Notes: a model not told the origin generated them from the sequence alone. A stretch of 8,529 nucleotides of DNA from Deltaproteobacteria bacterium (GCA_016205125.1 JACQJE010000181.1:1-8529), one strand, 5' to 3'. Numbered from the stretch's first letter, positions 1 through 6,261 are shown. A program made the numbers and translations.

Positions 1-109
1 ACTCTCACGACGAACTCTGTTTCTGGATGAGAACTATCAAGTTTTCTCTCATCCTGCCGATATCAGGATAAAGACGGATGTTGAACCGCGCGTCGGGTTG
101 AGAACAAAG
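1..109. other. Leader region upstream of the giant exported protein gene
   Basis: No complete gene is visible here. The reading frame of the downstream giant gene is open back to base 2 but contains no ATG, GTG or TTG before the TTG at 98, so an upstream start outside the window cannot be excluded. The frame starting at base 3 is also open, up to a TAA at 69-71, and could be the tail of an upstream gene, but nothing recognisable is encoded. I see no convincing promoter and only a weak ribosome binding site before 110. Confidence 0.4.
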
Positions 110-3100
110 ATGAGAATCTCTCTTAGGGTTGGCAGAGCACATTTTATCTGGCGAATTCTCGCCGTTGTTATCAGCTTCAATTTGATTTTTGACCCCATCA
201 TGGAATATTTGGCTGAAGGCTGGGCTACTGCTCGGGCTGACGAGTCTGACTTAGCAGACCTTGGTGTTACCACAGGGCCGGGCCTGTTTGCGCAGCAAAA
301 TCTCAATTCCGAGTTTTCGATTACGGAAGGGGATGCGATAAACTATTTTGGAAAGCTATTTGACGGACTTGTTGGACGCGGTTTCCTGGAAGATATCACA
401 GATGATCTGGAAGCCGATCTCCAGCAATTCGAGGATATCCTCAATGGCGGGTGTCTCACCTGCCGCAAACCAGCGGAGCCAGCCCCTTCTCTGGGAAGGC
501 TAAGAGTCACTGGCAGCCTCACCATAGACAAATGCCAATTGGATAGCAGGGGAAACTGTATTCCGCCTTTCAGTACAACCTCCAGCACATTCAGTAGTCC
601 TGATATCAAGATGAGCGCATGCCCTGATTACGGCAAAGGGACTGGGGCATTCCGATTTTGGGGAAATCATGTGGGGGGACGCGATCCAAATGGGAATTTG
701 TTGGAAGGCCCCCTCCCTTTTGCCACAGAACATCTTACATTTACCCCTGCCCCATTACCATTAAAATTCGATTTTTATGCAGTCGCGCCATTGCCAGATC
801 CCTTGCTCAGACCTACTGTTTACCCTGCCAAAGAAGCGCTCAATTTTGATAACGGTTCTTCTTTTTGCGAACATCCGCCGTTGAAAAATGCAAAGGTGGG
901 AATGCCTTCATATCCCGATTATTCCTTCTACGATCTCTACATGACCATGAACCTTATTTCCCCTCCTCCGTATATAAAACCGCAAATGGAAACTGTGCGG
1001 ATCTGTCTTCCAATTGATCCCATCGATTGGACCGCTTCTGCGACGCCTCAAATGCGGGCTGGAACCAAAGAGTGGGTGAAAATTGAAGGGAGTCGATATG
1101 ACGTGGCAGTGACGGAAGGAGAATGCGCCGTAGATCTGCGGTTCGAGACGACGCAGACTCAAACTATTTACAAACATTCTCTTTGTGCCATCTGTGGAGG
1201 AATCTTGACTCACGCGTGTCGTTTTCAGGGGACCATCCAGGGGGAGGGTATTTTAAACATCGATGAAGATTGGTTTCCACCCCCCATCCCGGAATTTTTG
1301 ATTCCTTTTAACACAGCGAAAATTCCAGTGGAGGGGACCTGTGTTTTTCCGTTGGTGGGAACAGTGGCTGAGGACTCATCAAAGGTCTTTGCTGGAGCAT
1401 TTAATGCCAGTTTTGAATCCGGTCATTACACTCATTTGGGGGGATATTGGCCCGAATTCGCATTTTTGCCGGAACCGAAAGAGTTCTTTTACGGTGAAGG
1501 ATACACGGCTGATCGCAAGACGACGTCTGATACCCGGGAAGATTACACCTATAGATTTAACGAAGCGCTGACCCCCGCAGATTTCTCTGGAGGGGCCAAT
1601 GGAGAGGGAGGACCTTTATCTGTAGAACAGGCGCTGGGTCAACCCCCTTATCTGCCGATGGATTCGCTCAATCAGCTTTTCGATGAACTCGAAAATATTC
1701 TCGATAACTATGTCGAGAAGGCGGTCACCCTTGCGGCCAGTTTGGTGACGATGAGCGGAAGAGATCTCAGGGAAAAGATGAATGATCCAGAGAGCCAACT
1801 GTCACGAGCGATACAGGAGCTCATCACGGAGAGGAGATGGGAGAACCCGGTCAAGCACATTGCCGAGTCTCTTAGGGATTTAGAACCGAAAATCGATGAT
1901 CTCTTTTTTAAGGTCATGATCACTTACGGGTGTTTCCCCCGGGACGCGCTTTGGCCATTGAAAGATGAGATTGCCGCGGACTTCGGCGATCTGAGTTTGC
2001 TCCTTAACGATTACGTGCCAAAGAAGGCCCAGCAGTATATCGAGGCAGGCATCCTGCCTGCCATTAATAGAACCGTGGGCGCGACGGATTTGGAAGTGGT
2101 CAAACCGGCGTTGGATGAATTTCATCAATGGCTGGGGGAGTGGAATGAGAAAGCGGGTGTGGCGTTGAAAGACGCAGAAACAGTGATGCGAGCCCTCTCT
2201 CCGACCTATCGACCCGCGAGCCCAACAGGAAACTTTGGACAATTTCTGCGCAATGTTTGGGCCGAGAGGGGCGTTGTTGGCGATGTCTTGAAGAATCTTG
2301 GGCAGACAATGACGAGCTCTACTGGGGCAGCGGATTGGGAAGGAGAGCGGTCGAAAGTGGCGGAAAAATTGATCGATCTCTATTGGCAGGCCCACTCCAG
2401 ACACAAAGAGATCGCGCGATTGCTCGAAGAGCATCCACTCTTTCTCTACGGTTCCCGGACTTTAATGGCCGAATATCTCATTGATCAGCACCCCTTTGCT
2501 TTCCCCTGTTATGGAGACCGGCAACGCTGCATCGGGAACCTTGTGACCCGCGATGAAGAGGGGAAATGGGGAGCCCCCCTTGCCGAAGAGTTCCTGGACT
2601 TTCTGAGACAGCGTCTCGATCACTTTTACGAAGTGGCGGAACGGATGAGGGTCTATGCGGCAACGCTCCAGGGATCTGAGCTTGCGACGATCGAAGCGAT
2701 TCAGCAGTTGACAAAAGAGATGTTAATCATGGCTGCTTTTACTGCCGGCTTTGCAGCCATTGCAAAGATTTCTACCAGCCTCCTTCGTTTTGGAGCGGCA
2801 CTCGTGCGAGTGGGCCAGATTTCTGCCGCGGTGGAACGGGGTGTTGCAGTCAGCGGGGCGGTGGCGAGAAGCGCGGAACTCGGGGAGCTGTTTTTGGGAG
2901 GTTCTTCTCAAATCGTGGCGATTGGCAGAGCGCTTCGCATTGGCGGGGTTGTCATAAAGACGGGCGAGGTCCTCGTCGGAGTTCAGGCCGCTGTTGCGAT
3001 GATCGCCTCTCTTCCAGAGACGATTTCTTTTTTTGAATATGGTCTTGAGGATTCCGATATTCCGCCGGTCGAGAGGGTGAGGATCCTCACTCTGACGGGG

Positions 3101-4630
3101 ATGGAGCTCACCTTCCTGCTATTTCTCGCTGGAGGAGGGGCGCGTTCTCTCGTTGGCGGCAGAATGGTTCGGGCGAAGAAGCGAAATCAACCCTATCTGG
3201 AAGGAAAGATCGATGTGGGCGGATTGAAACGGGAGTCTCCGGTTTGTACTGCCCCTGGGGCGTCGAGAAGCGTTGCGACGGCAAACGAGATTCCCCCTCG
3301 GACCTTTAAGATCTCTGTGCCCGGCAGAGCGCCGCGTCGGTGGAACAGGGGTACGACAGCGGTCCGCGTTAGCCCTTCAGAATGGCAATCTTTCTTTAAG
3401 AAGACGGATCCTGGATCGGTCTTTGTCACCGAATTTTATGGGAAATATCCCTTTCAGTTCGAAAGTAATAAATTTTTTGTGACGGAGAAGAGTTTTTCTG
3501 CACTCCTCGAATCCTTGAGAACGGCGCCGGTTGAAACCCGGGTAATCGCGGTGCAGTTGCGCAATGTGAAAACGGGCGAAACTGCCTTCCTCGGAAAGCT
3601 TTCCCATTCAGGGTCGTGGGAGAAAGTCGGGCCGCCGGATACTGCAGGAATGACCAAGGTTGCATATAAGGTTCATAATCACACCGGCATTCCCTGGGAG
3701 CATGCGAGTGGTAAGGGGTTGACTATTTTGGACGTCCATACGCATCCAAGCCGGGCGGCGGTCAGGGAGCGCTATGAAAAAATCTATGAGGGGCTGAATC
3801 CAGAGGCTCGCAAACGTGCACTAGCGCACAGAATGAGAAAAGAGGACAGAATCGTTATGGAGAATGCTTTTCGCCTCTACGAGCGACTCGAGGATCAACC
3901 CGGTGCCGCTTCCCTTGAGAGGGACATTACCCGGGCTTTTGAAGTGATCGAAAAGAAGAAGTCTTCGCCGGAAGAAGTGAATGCCGCTTATGAACTCCTT
4001 TATGCTTTACCCTCCGAGCAGGATTTTGTTGCGTGGGCATATCAGATTGAACAACGCGGATTGAGAGGGAGACCCCATGTTTATAAAGTGCGCATCGATA
4101 CGCCTGACGGGCAGAGCCGCAAACTCGAGATCACAATTGGTGATTCCTTCTTTAAATCTCCAACATCAGCGGCCGTGAGCCGGCCGGGTGCACCCTCCTC
4201 TTTTGACCCGGCAGCGTGGCTCAGGGAGCTTGGGGTGAGACTGAGTCAGTCTAAGAGTCAAGACGAGATTTCCGTCGCTGATGCCATTGCCATCCTCGGG
4301 GCGCGTGGTGGCATAGAGGTGGGGGGGGCTGGAAGGCCATATTTAAAAGCGAGAAAAGCGATTGAACGGACGTATGGGACATCTCTGACGGCAGAAGAGT
4401 TGGCATCGGTGCTCAGATACACGGAGGAGTTAGCGAACGAGGGGATGACGCGACACTTTGAGGCGATGCAGAGTCGTGAGGCAGGCACACTCAATGAGGC
4501 AAAAACGACAGCGGAATTCTTAAAGCTCGCAGATAAAATTGGACAGCAGTACGGCGAACAATACGCGGCTATGGTTTGGAGATACTGGGTAAACAAGCTC
4601 GGGTTGAGTTTTCTCGGAATTCGAAAATGA
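110..4630 (+). CDS. Giant exported Cys-rich protein with a C-terminal JAB/JAMM-like metalloprotease signature
   Basis: A protein of about 1,506 residues that I do not recognise as a whole. I chose the ATG at 110; a TTG at 98 adds four residues. The N-terminus is basic with a hydrophobic core (about residues 16-27) and an ATARA-D sequence (39-44) that could be a signal peptidase site, so it is probably exported or membrane-anchored. Residues 44-510 are beta/coil-like and rich in Cys, including CxxC pairs at 115/118 and 359/362. Residues 517-870 look helical. Residues 871-1014 form a hydrophobic Ala/Gly/Val-rich block with several possible membrane segments. The C-terminal part has E1108, H1210-T-H1212-P and P1301-S1302-x-x-D1305, which match the JAMM (MPN+) metal-site pattern, but with about 88 mostly helical residues between HTHP and PSxxD. 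A tail of about 200 residues follows. The stop overlaps the start region of the lipoprotein gene. The architecture (export signal, long stalk, hydrophobic block, C-terminal enzyme-like domain) resembles large polymorphic-toxin or surface proteins. That function is inference. Confidence 0.85.
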   Translation: MRISLRVGRAHFIWRILAVVISFNLIFDPIMEYLAEGWATARADESDLADLGVTTGPGLFAQQNLNSEFSITEGDAINYFGKLFDGLVGRGFLEDITDDLEADLQQFEDILNGGCLTCRKPAEPAPSLGRLRVTGSLTIDKCQLDSRGNCIPPFSTTSSTFSSPDIKMSACPDYGKGTGAFRFWGNHVGGRDPNGNLLEGPLPFATEHLTFTPAPLPLKFDFYAVAPLPDPLLRPTVYPAKEALNFDNGSSFCEHPPLKNAKVGMPSYPDYSFYDLYMTMNLISPPPYIKPQMETVRICLPIDPIDWTASATPQMRAGTKEWVKIEGSRYDVAVTEGECAVDLRFETTQTQTIYKHSLCAICGGILTHACRFQGTIQGEGILNIDEDWFPPPIPEFLIPFNTAKIPVEGTCVFPLVGTVAEDSSKVFAGAFNASFESGHYTHLGGYWPEFAFLPEPKEFFYGEGYTADRKTTSDTREDYTYRFNEALTPADFSGGANGEGGPLSVEQALGQPPYLPMDSLNQLFDELENILDNYVEKAVTLAASLVTMSGRDLREKMNDPESQLSRAIQELITERRWENPVKHIAESLRDLEPKIDDLFFKVMITYGCFPRDALWPLKDEIAADFGDLSLLLNDYVPKKAQQYIEAGILPAINRTVGATDLEVVKPALDEFHQWLGEWNEKAGVALKDAETVMRALSPTYRPASPTGNFGQFLRNVWAERGVVGDVLKNLGQTMTSSTGAADWEGERSKVAEKLIDLYWQAHSRHKEIARLLEEHPLFLYGSRTLMAEYLIDQHPFAFPCYGDRQRCIGNLVTRDEEGKWGAPLAEEFLDFLRQRLDHFYEVAERMRVYAATLQGSELATIEAIQQLTKEMLIMAAFTAGFAAIAKISTSLLRFGAALVRVGQISAAVERGVAVSGAVARSAELGELFLGGSSQIVAIGRALRIGGVVIKTGEVLVGVQAAVAMIASLPETISFFEYGLEDSDIPPVERVRILTLTGMELTFLLFLAGGGARSLVGGRMVRAKKRNQPYLEGKIDVGGLKRESPVCTAPGASRSVATANEIPPRTFKISVPGRAPRRWNRGTTAVRVSPSEWQSFFKKTDPGSVFVTEFYGKYPFQFESNKFFVTEKSFSALLESLRTAPVETRVIAVQLRNVKTGETAFLGKLSHSGSWEKVGPPDTAGMTKVAYKVHNHTGIPWEHASGKGLTILDVHTHPSRAAVRERYEKIYEGLNPEARKRALAHRMRKEDRIVMENAFRLYERLEDQPGAASLERDITRAFEVIEKKKSSPEEVNAAYELLYALPSEQDFVAWAYQIEQRGLRGRPHVYKVRIDTPDGQSRKLEITIGDSFFKSPTSAAVSRPGAPSSFDPAAWLRELGVRLSQSKSQDEISVADAIAILGARGGIEVGGAGRPYLKARKAIERTYGTSLTAEELASVLRYTEELANEGMTRHFEAMQSREAGTLNEAKTTAEFLKLADKIGQQYGEQYAAMVWRYWVNKLGLSFLGIRK
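3431..4036 (+). other. JAB/JAMM-like metalloprotease region within the giant protein
   Basis: This sub-region of the giant gene carries the putative metal-binding signature: Glu in a TEFYGKY context (codon at 3431), a strand-like ILDVHTHP (His codons at 3737 and 3743), then LPSEQDF (Ser codon 4013, Asp codon 4022). JAMM enzymes use E, HxH and D around a zinc, usually with S-x-x-D about ten residues after the second His. Here the spacing is about 92 residues, filled by a charged helical insert. The E-(Y/F)-YG start and the HTHP motif also recall JAB-like domains in RHS-type proteins. The domain assignment rests on motifs only. Confidence 0.45.
4321..4328 (+). repeat. G8 homopolymer tract inside the giant gene
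   Basis: Eight consecutive G residues encode part of V-G-G-A near the C-terminus of the giant protein. Loss of one G brings a TAA within about ten codons, and gain of one G brings a TGA within about fifteen. Either slip would remove roughly the last 100 residues while leaving the JAMM-like region intact. It could be a phase-variable tract or an assembly-sensitive site. Confidence 0.6.
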
Positions 4631-4635
4631 TGGAC

Positions 4636-4640
4636 GGGAG
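4636..4640 (+). promoter_or_regulatory. Ribosome binding site (GGGAG) for the lipoprotein gene
   Basis: GGGAG lies ten bases before the ATG at 4651. It favours that start over the upstream candidates at 4576 (TTG), 4627 and 4630 (ATG). Starting at 4651 also places a clean lipoprotein signal at the very N-terminus. Confidence 0.5.
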
Positions 4641-4650
4641 AACCATTGAA

Positions 4651-5283
4651 ATGCAGCAGAAAATTTTTTTCCTGCTCCTTTTATCTGGATTGGGTACGCT
4701 TCTCTTGTTTGCGGCTTGTAAAAAGGCGAAAGAAGTTGAAGAAGCGCCACTCAGCGTCACAATGCCTGACGATCAGAGAGCCATCGAAATTGCGTCGCGC
4801 CTCAATACACCCTTAAGGTTCATCTGGCCGCTCACAAACCTTGATTGTACAACGTTCAACGAGAAGCCATGGATCCTTTCTGCCGATCTCTCAGGCCCTG
4901 ACTCTACTGCATACCCTGACTGCTGGATGAGCGATCGGATGACAGAGTCTCTCCGGATTGACGAAGCCTCTTGTGTCGAAGAGGGAGGGCGTTTCGTGAT
5001 CAAGGGATCGTTTATCCTGAGCGAGGCTCAGCGATTGCGTTGGGCCCACAGCCTCGATTGCTTTTGCGCCGCCGGCTCAGAACCCGTCACCTTGAGCGCC
5101 GCTCTTCTCGATATGAGTTCTGGCCAGAATGGATCGCTCACGGATTGGGTGAGCCTGCTGGCCAGTTCGGCAGTCGCCTGCAAGACGCAGATCGATGCGA
5201 ATCAATTTACAAACTGCTCTTCAAATCCCCCGCAGATCGAAAGCTGGCCAGAGAAGGTCGAATTTTCAGAGTGCACTCTGTGA
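4651..5283 (+). CDS. Small Cys-rich lipoprotein of unknown function
   Basis: A 210-residue protein. From the ATG at 4651 it begins with a basic MQQK, a Leu/Phe-rich hydrophobic core and a lipobox-like LFAAC, giving Cys23 as the probable lipidated residue. The next residues are KK, so there is no Asp at +2 and outer-membrane sorting is plausible in a Gram-negative cell. The mature part has eight more Cys (LDC, PDCW, ASCV, DCFC, VACK, TNCS, SECT), an even number that suggests up to four disulfides in the periplasm or at the surface. I recognise no catalytic motif or family. Candidate starts at 4627 (ATGA overlap with the stop of the giant gene) and 4630, or 4651 just 20 bases downstream of that stop, all imply translational coupling with the giant Cys-rich exported protein. 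The two probably act together in the envelope, and one possibility is that this is its cognate partner or immunity protein. That role is inference. Confidence 0.8.
   Translation: MQQKIFFLLLLSGLGTLLLFAACKKAKEVEEAPLSVTMPDDQRAIEIASRLNTPLRFIWPLTNLDCTTFNEKPWILSADLSGPDSTAYPDCWMSDRMTESLRIDEASCVEEGGRFVIKGSFILSEAQRLRWAHSLDCFCAAGSEPVTLSAALLDMSSGQNGSLTDWVSLLASSAVACKTQIDANQFTNCSSNPPQIESWPEKVEFSECTL
5267..5280. repeat. Perfect 14-base palindrome at the convergent gene ends
   Basis: CAGAGTGCACTCTG is its own reverse complement and sits in the last codons of the lipoprotein gene, immediately before its stop and five bases from the stop of the convergent aldolase gene. It could form a 5-bp hairpin with a TGCA loop. 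No T-run follows it on either strand, so it is not a standard intrinsic terminator. It may be a minor bidirectional 3'-end hairpin or chance. Confidence 0.4.
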
Positions 5284-5284
5284 C

Positions 5285-5950
5285 CTATTGAGGTGCCCGG
5301 ATTGACACTAACTCTTCGATCTCCTTTGCTGAAAAGGGGATGGGAGTTCCCAGTCCGAGTTGATGTACGGTGGCCACAACTTTGGCCGCATGTTCCAGCC
5401 GTTCCATGGCGTTGTAGCACTCCGTGAGGGTTTTTCCGAGGATGACACAGCCATGCCTTTTCAAAATAATGATATGGGATGACGGAAGAAAGGGGCGGAT
5501 GCTGTCAGGGAGTTCCGTTCCCCCCGGCTTCGCATAGGGCGCAATGGCCACATTTCCAAGCGAGACGACCGACTCAGGCATCAATGGCATGGCGGGGTTG
5601 AGCCCCATGATGCTGAGTGCGACAACGGTTGGCGGATGGGCATGGAGAACGGCCGAAATATCTTGTCGGGTTTCATAAGCAGCGAGGTGCAGGAGTTTTT
5701 CAGAAGAGGGGAGCGCGCTCTCTTTATGAAACGGTTTTCCATCTGGGCGAATGAGGACAAGATCCCGATGGTCGAGATACCCTTTATTGACTCCAGACGG
5801 GGTTATCAGAATCTCATCAGAAGAGAGCCGAATACTGACGTTCCCATCTCCGCCAGGAATCAGCCCCTGATGGTGAAGTCTTCTGCAGATTTCTACCATC
5901 TCGCTGCGAGCGCGCCTCTCTCTTTTCCACCTCTTCCACATCGAGATCAT
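5285..5950 (-). CDS. Class II aldolase/adducin family protein, L-fuculose-phosphate aldolase (FucA)-like
   Basis: A 221-residue cytoplasmic protein, the usual length for the FucA/AraD family. Zn-dependent members cleave or epimerise sugar phosphates; FucA splits L-fuculose 1-phosphate to dihydroxyacetone phosphate and lactaldehyde. Visible landmarks are the phosphate-binding GNVS (36-39) and TPSG (50-53), Glu84 in PSSEK at the place of the FucA catalytic Glu, the zinc ligands His103 and His105 in LHAHPPT, and His166 in LKRHG, followed by the typical LGKTLTECYNAMERLEHAAKV-type C-terminal helix. All expected metal ligands are present, so it should be active. The exact substrate cannot be read from the sequence; related family members include ribulose-phosphate 4-epimerase and methylthioribulose-phosphate dehydratase. 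The ATG at 5950 (minus strand) is preceded by GAGGAG (5961-5966) ten bases upstream. The gene is divergent from trpS and convergent with the lipoprotein gene. No other fucose-pathway gene is in view. Confidence 0.88.
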   Translation of the reverse strand: MISMWKRWKRERRARSEMVEICRRLHHQGLIPGGDGNVSIRLSSDEILITPSGVNKGYLDHRDLVLIRPDGKPFHKESALPSSEKLLHLAAYETRQDISAVLHAHPPTVVALSIMGLNPAMPLMPESVVSLGNVAIAPYAKPGGTELPDSIRPFLPSSHIIILKRHGCVILGKTLTECYNAMERLEHAAKVVATVHQLGLGTPIPFSAKEIEELVSIRAPQ

Positions 5951-5972
5951 CCTATCCCATCTCCTCAGGGGG

Positions 5973-6002
5973 GTTGTAGCTATATGAGAATGTCGGTGTC
6001 AA
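5973..6002 (-). promoter_or_regulatory. Putative sigma-70-like promoter of the class II aldolase gene
   Basis: On the minus strand a perfect -35 TTGACA (6002-5997) is followed after 18 bases by TACAAC (5978-5973) as a possible -10. Transcription would start about 15-20 bases before the aldolase ATG, close to the GAGGAG ribosome site. The -35 overlaps the left flanking direct repeat of the inverted-repeat element. Confidence 0.4.
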
Positions 6003-6004
6003 TG
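5995..6004 (+). repeat. Left flanking direct repeat, possible target-site duplication
   Basis: GGTGTCAATG lies one base outside the left terminal inverted repeat. The copy on the other side, GGTGTCAGTG (6214-6223), also lies one base outside the element and matches at nine of ten positions. Same-orientation repeats symmetrically flanking an inverted-repeat element are what a transposition event leaves behind. Confidence 0.55.
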
Positions 6005-6064
6005 GAGGGTCCCGGCAAAGTCATGACAGGGTGGCATAGGGATCTCTCGTAAAGGGGCTATGGA

Positions 6065-6100
6065 GCCGCCCGGAAAGTTTGCAAATGAGGGCTGGGCGGC
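6065..6100 (+). other. Internal hairpin B of the inverted-repeat element
   Basis: GCCGCCC (6065-6071) can pair perfectly with GGGCGGC (6094-6100). The 22-base loop contains the palindrome TTTGCAAA (6078-6085). A smaller alternative hairpin, GGCT-ATGG-AGCC (6056-6067), overlaps its left side. Confidence 0.5.
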
Positions 6101-6108
6101 GGAATGCA

Positions 6109-6160
6109 GCGCGGACTCAGGCTACAAAAAGTGGCCTATGAATCATGACCGTGTCCGCGC
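6109..6160 (+). other. Internal hairpin C of the inverted-repeat element
   Basis: GCGCGGAC (6109-6116) pairs perfectly with GTCCGCGC (6153-6160). Inside it AGGCTAC (6119-6125) pairs with GTGGCCT (6131-6137, one G-T wobble) across an AAAAA loop. The base of the hairpin directly abuts the long outer stem of the element. Confidence 0.5.
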
Positions 6161-6213
6161 GTCCCTTGAGAGAGATCCCTATGCCACCCTGTCATAACTT
6201 TGCCGGGACCCTG

Positions 6214-6223
6214 GGTGTCAGTG
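6214..6223 (+). repeat. Right flanking direct repeat, possible target-site duplication
   Basis: GGTGTCAGTG is one base outside the right terminal inverted repeat and repeats the left flank GGTGTCAATG (5995-6004) with a single difference. If this is a duplicated target, the ancestral gap between the aldolase and trpS starts was only a little over 110 bases. Confidence 0.55.
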
Positions 6224-6232
6224 AAGTTTGGA

Positions 6233-6261
6233 TTGACTGGTTTTGATGATTTCGCTACGTT
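6233..6261 (+). promoter_or_regulatory. Putative promoter of trpS
   Basis: TTGACT (6233-6238), then 17 bases, then TACGTT (6256-6261). The -10 is weak against the consensus TATAAT, but the same hexamer at the same spacing occurs before the transaldolase gene. The predicted start of transcription lies about 15 bases before the trpS ATG, leaving a short leader. The site lies just outside the right flank of the inverted-repeat element. Confidence 0.4.

Larger units (their letters stand above)
6006..6212. mobile_element. MITE-like element with 43-base terminal inverted repeats
   Basis: The left arm (6006-6048, beginning AGGGTCCCGGCAAAGT) is the reverse complement of the right arm (6170-6212, ending ACTTTGCCGGGACCCT) except for one base pair (C6022 opposite A6196). 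Pairing can continue inward through AAGGG (6052-6056) with CCCTT (6163-6167), giving a stem of about 50 pairs. The 121-base interior has no credible coding sequence. The element is flanked by a 10-base near-identical direct repeat. Length, terminal repeats, lack of a gene and probable target duplication fit a miniature inverted-repeat transposable element mobilised in trans. I cannot assign it to an insertion-sequence family. A mobile structured-RNA element is an alternative. It fills most of the gap between the divergent aldolase and trpS genes. Confidence 0.7.

Noticed and set aside
1880..2434. A 184-codon minus-strand frame inside the giant gene.
   Set aside because: It lies wholly antisense to the long plus-strand gene, has no visible ribosome site or domain, and is expected by chance at this composition.
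3671..3718. The HNH-like string H-N-H-T in the giant protein as an HNH nuclease.
   Set aside because: The spacing and flanking residues do not fit the HNH fold; the downstream HTHP and PSxxD fit a JAMM site better.
4576..4650. A longer N-terminus for the lipoprotein starting at TTG 4576.
   Set aside because: It would put about 25 mostly polar residues before the signal peptide and lacks a ribosome site; ATG 4651 (or 4627) gives a standard lipoprotein signal.
6028..6041. AGGGTGGCATAGGG upstream of trpS resembles the T-box core AGGGTGGNA, which would fit a tRNA-synthetase gene.
   Set aside because: Only the first nine bases match and the following CCGCG is absent. The motif lies inside the terminal repeat of the element, no specifier stem is evident, no terminator with a T-run follows, and the putative trpS promoter lies downstream of it.
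5636..6052. A 138-codon plus-strand reading frame overlapping the start of the aldolase gene.
   Set aside because: It is antisense to a clear class II aldolase with intact active-site residues, and its product matches nothing recognisable.
6006..6212. The long inverted repeat as an intrinsic terminator.
   Set aside because: It lies between divergent gene starts, has a 121-base interior and is not followed by a T-run on either strand.
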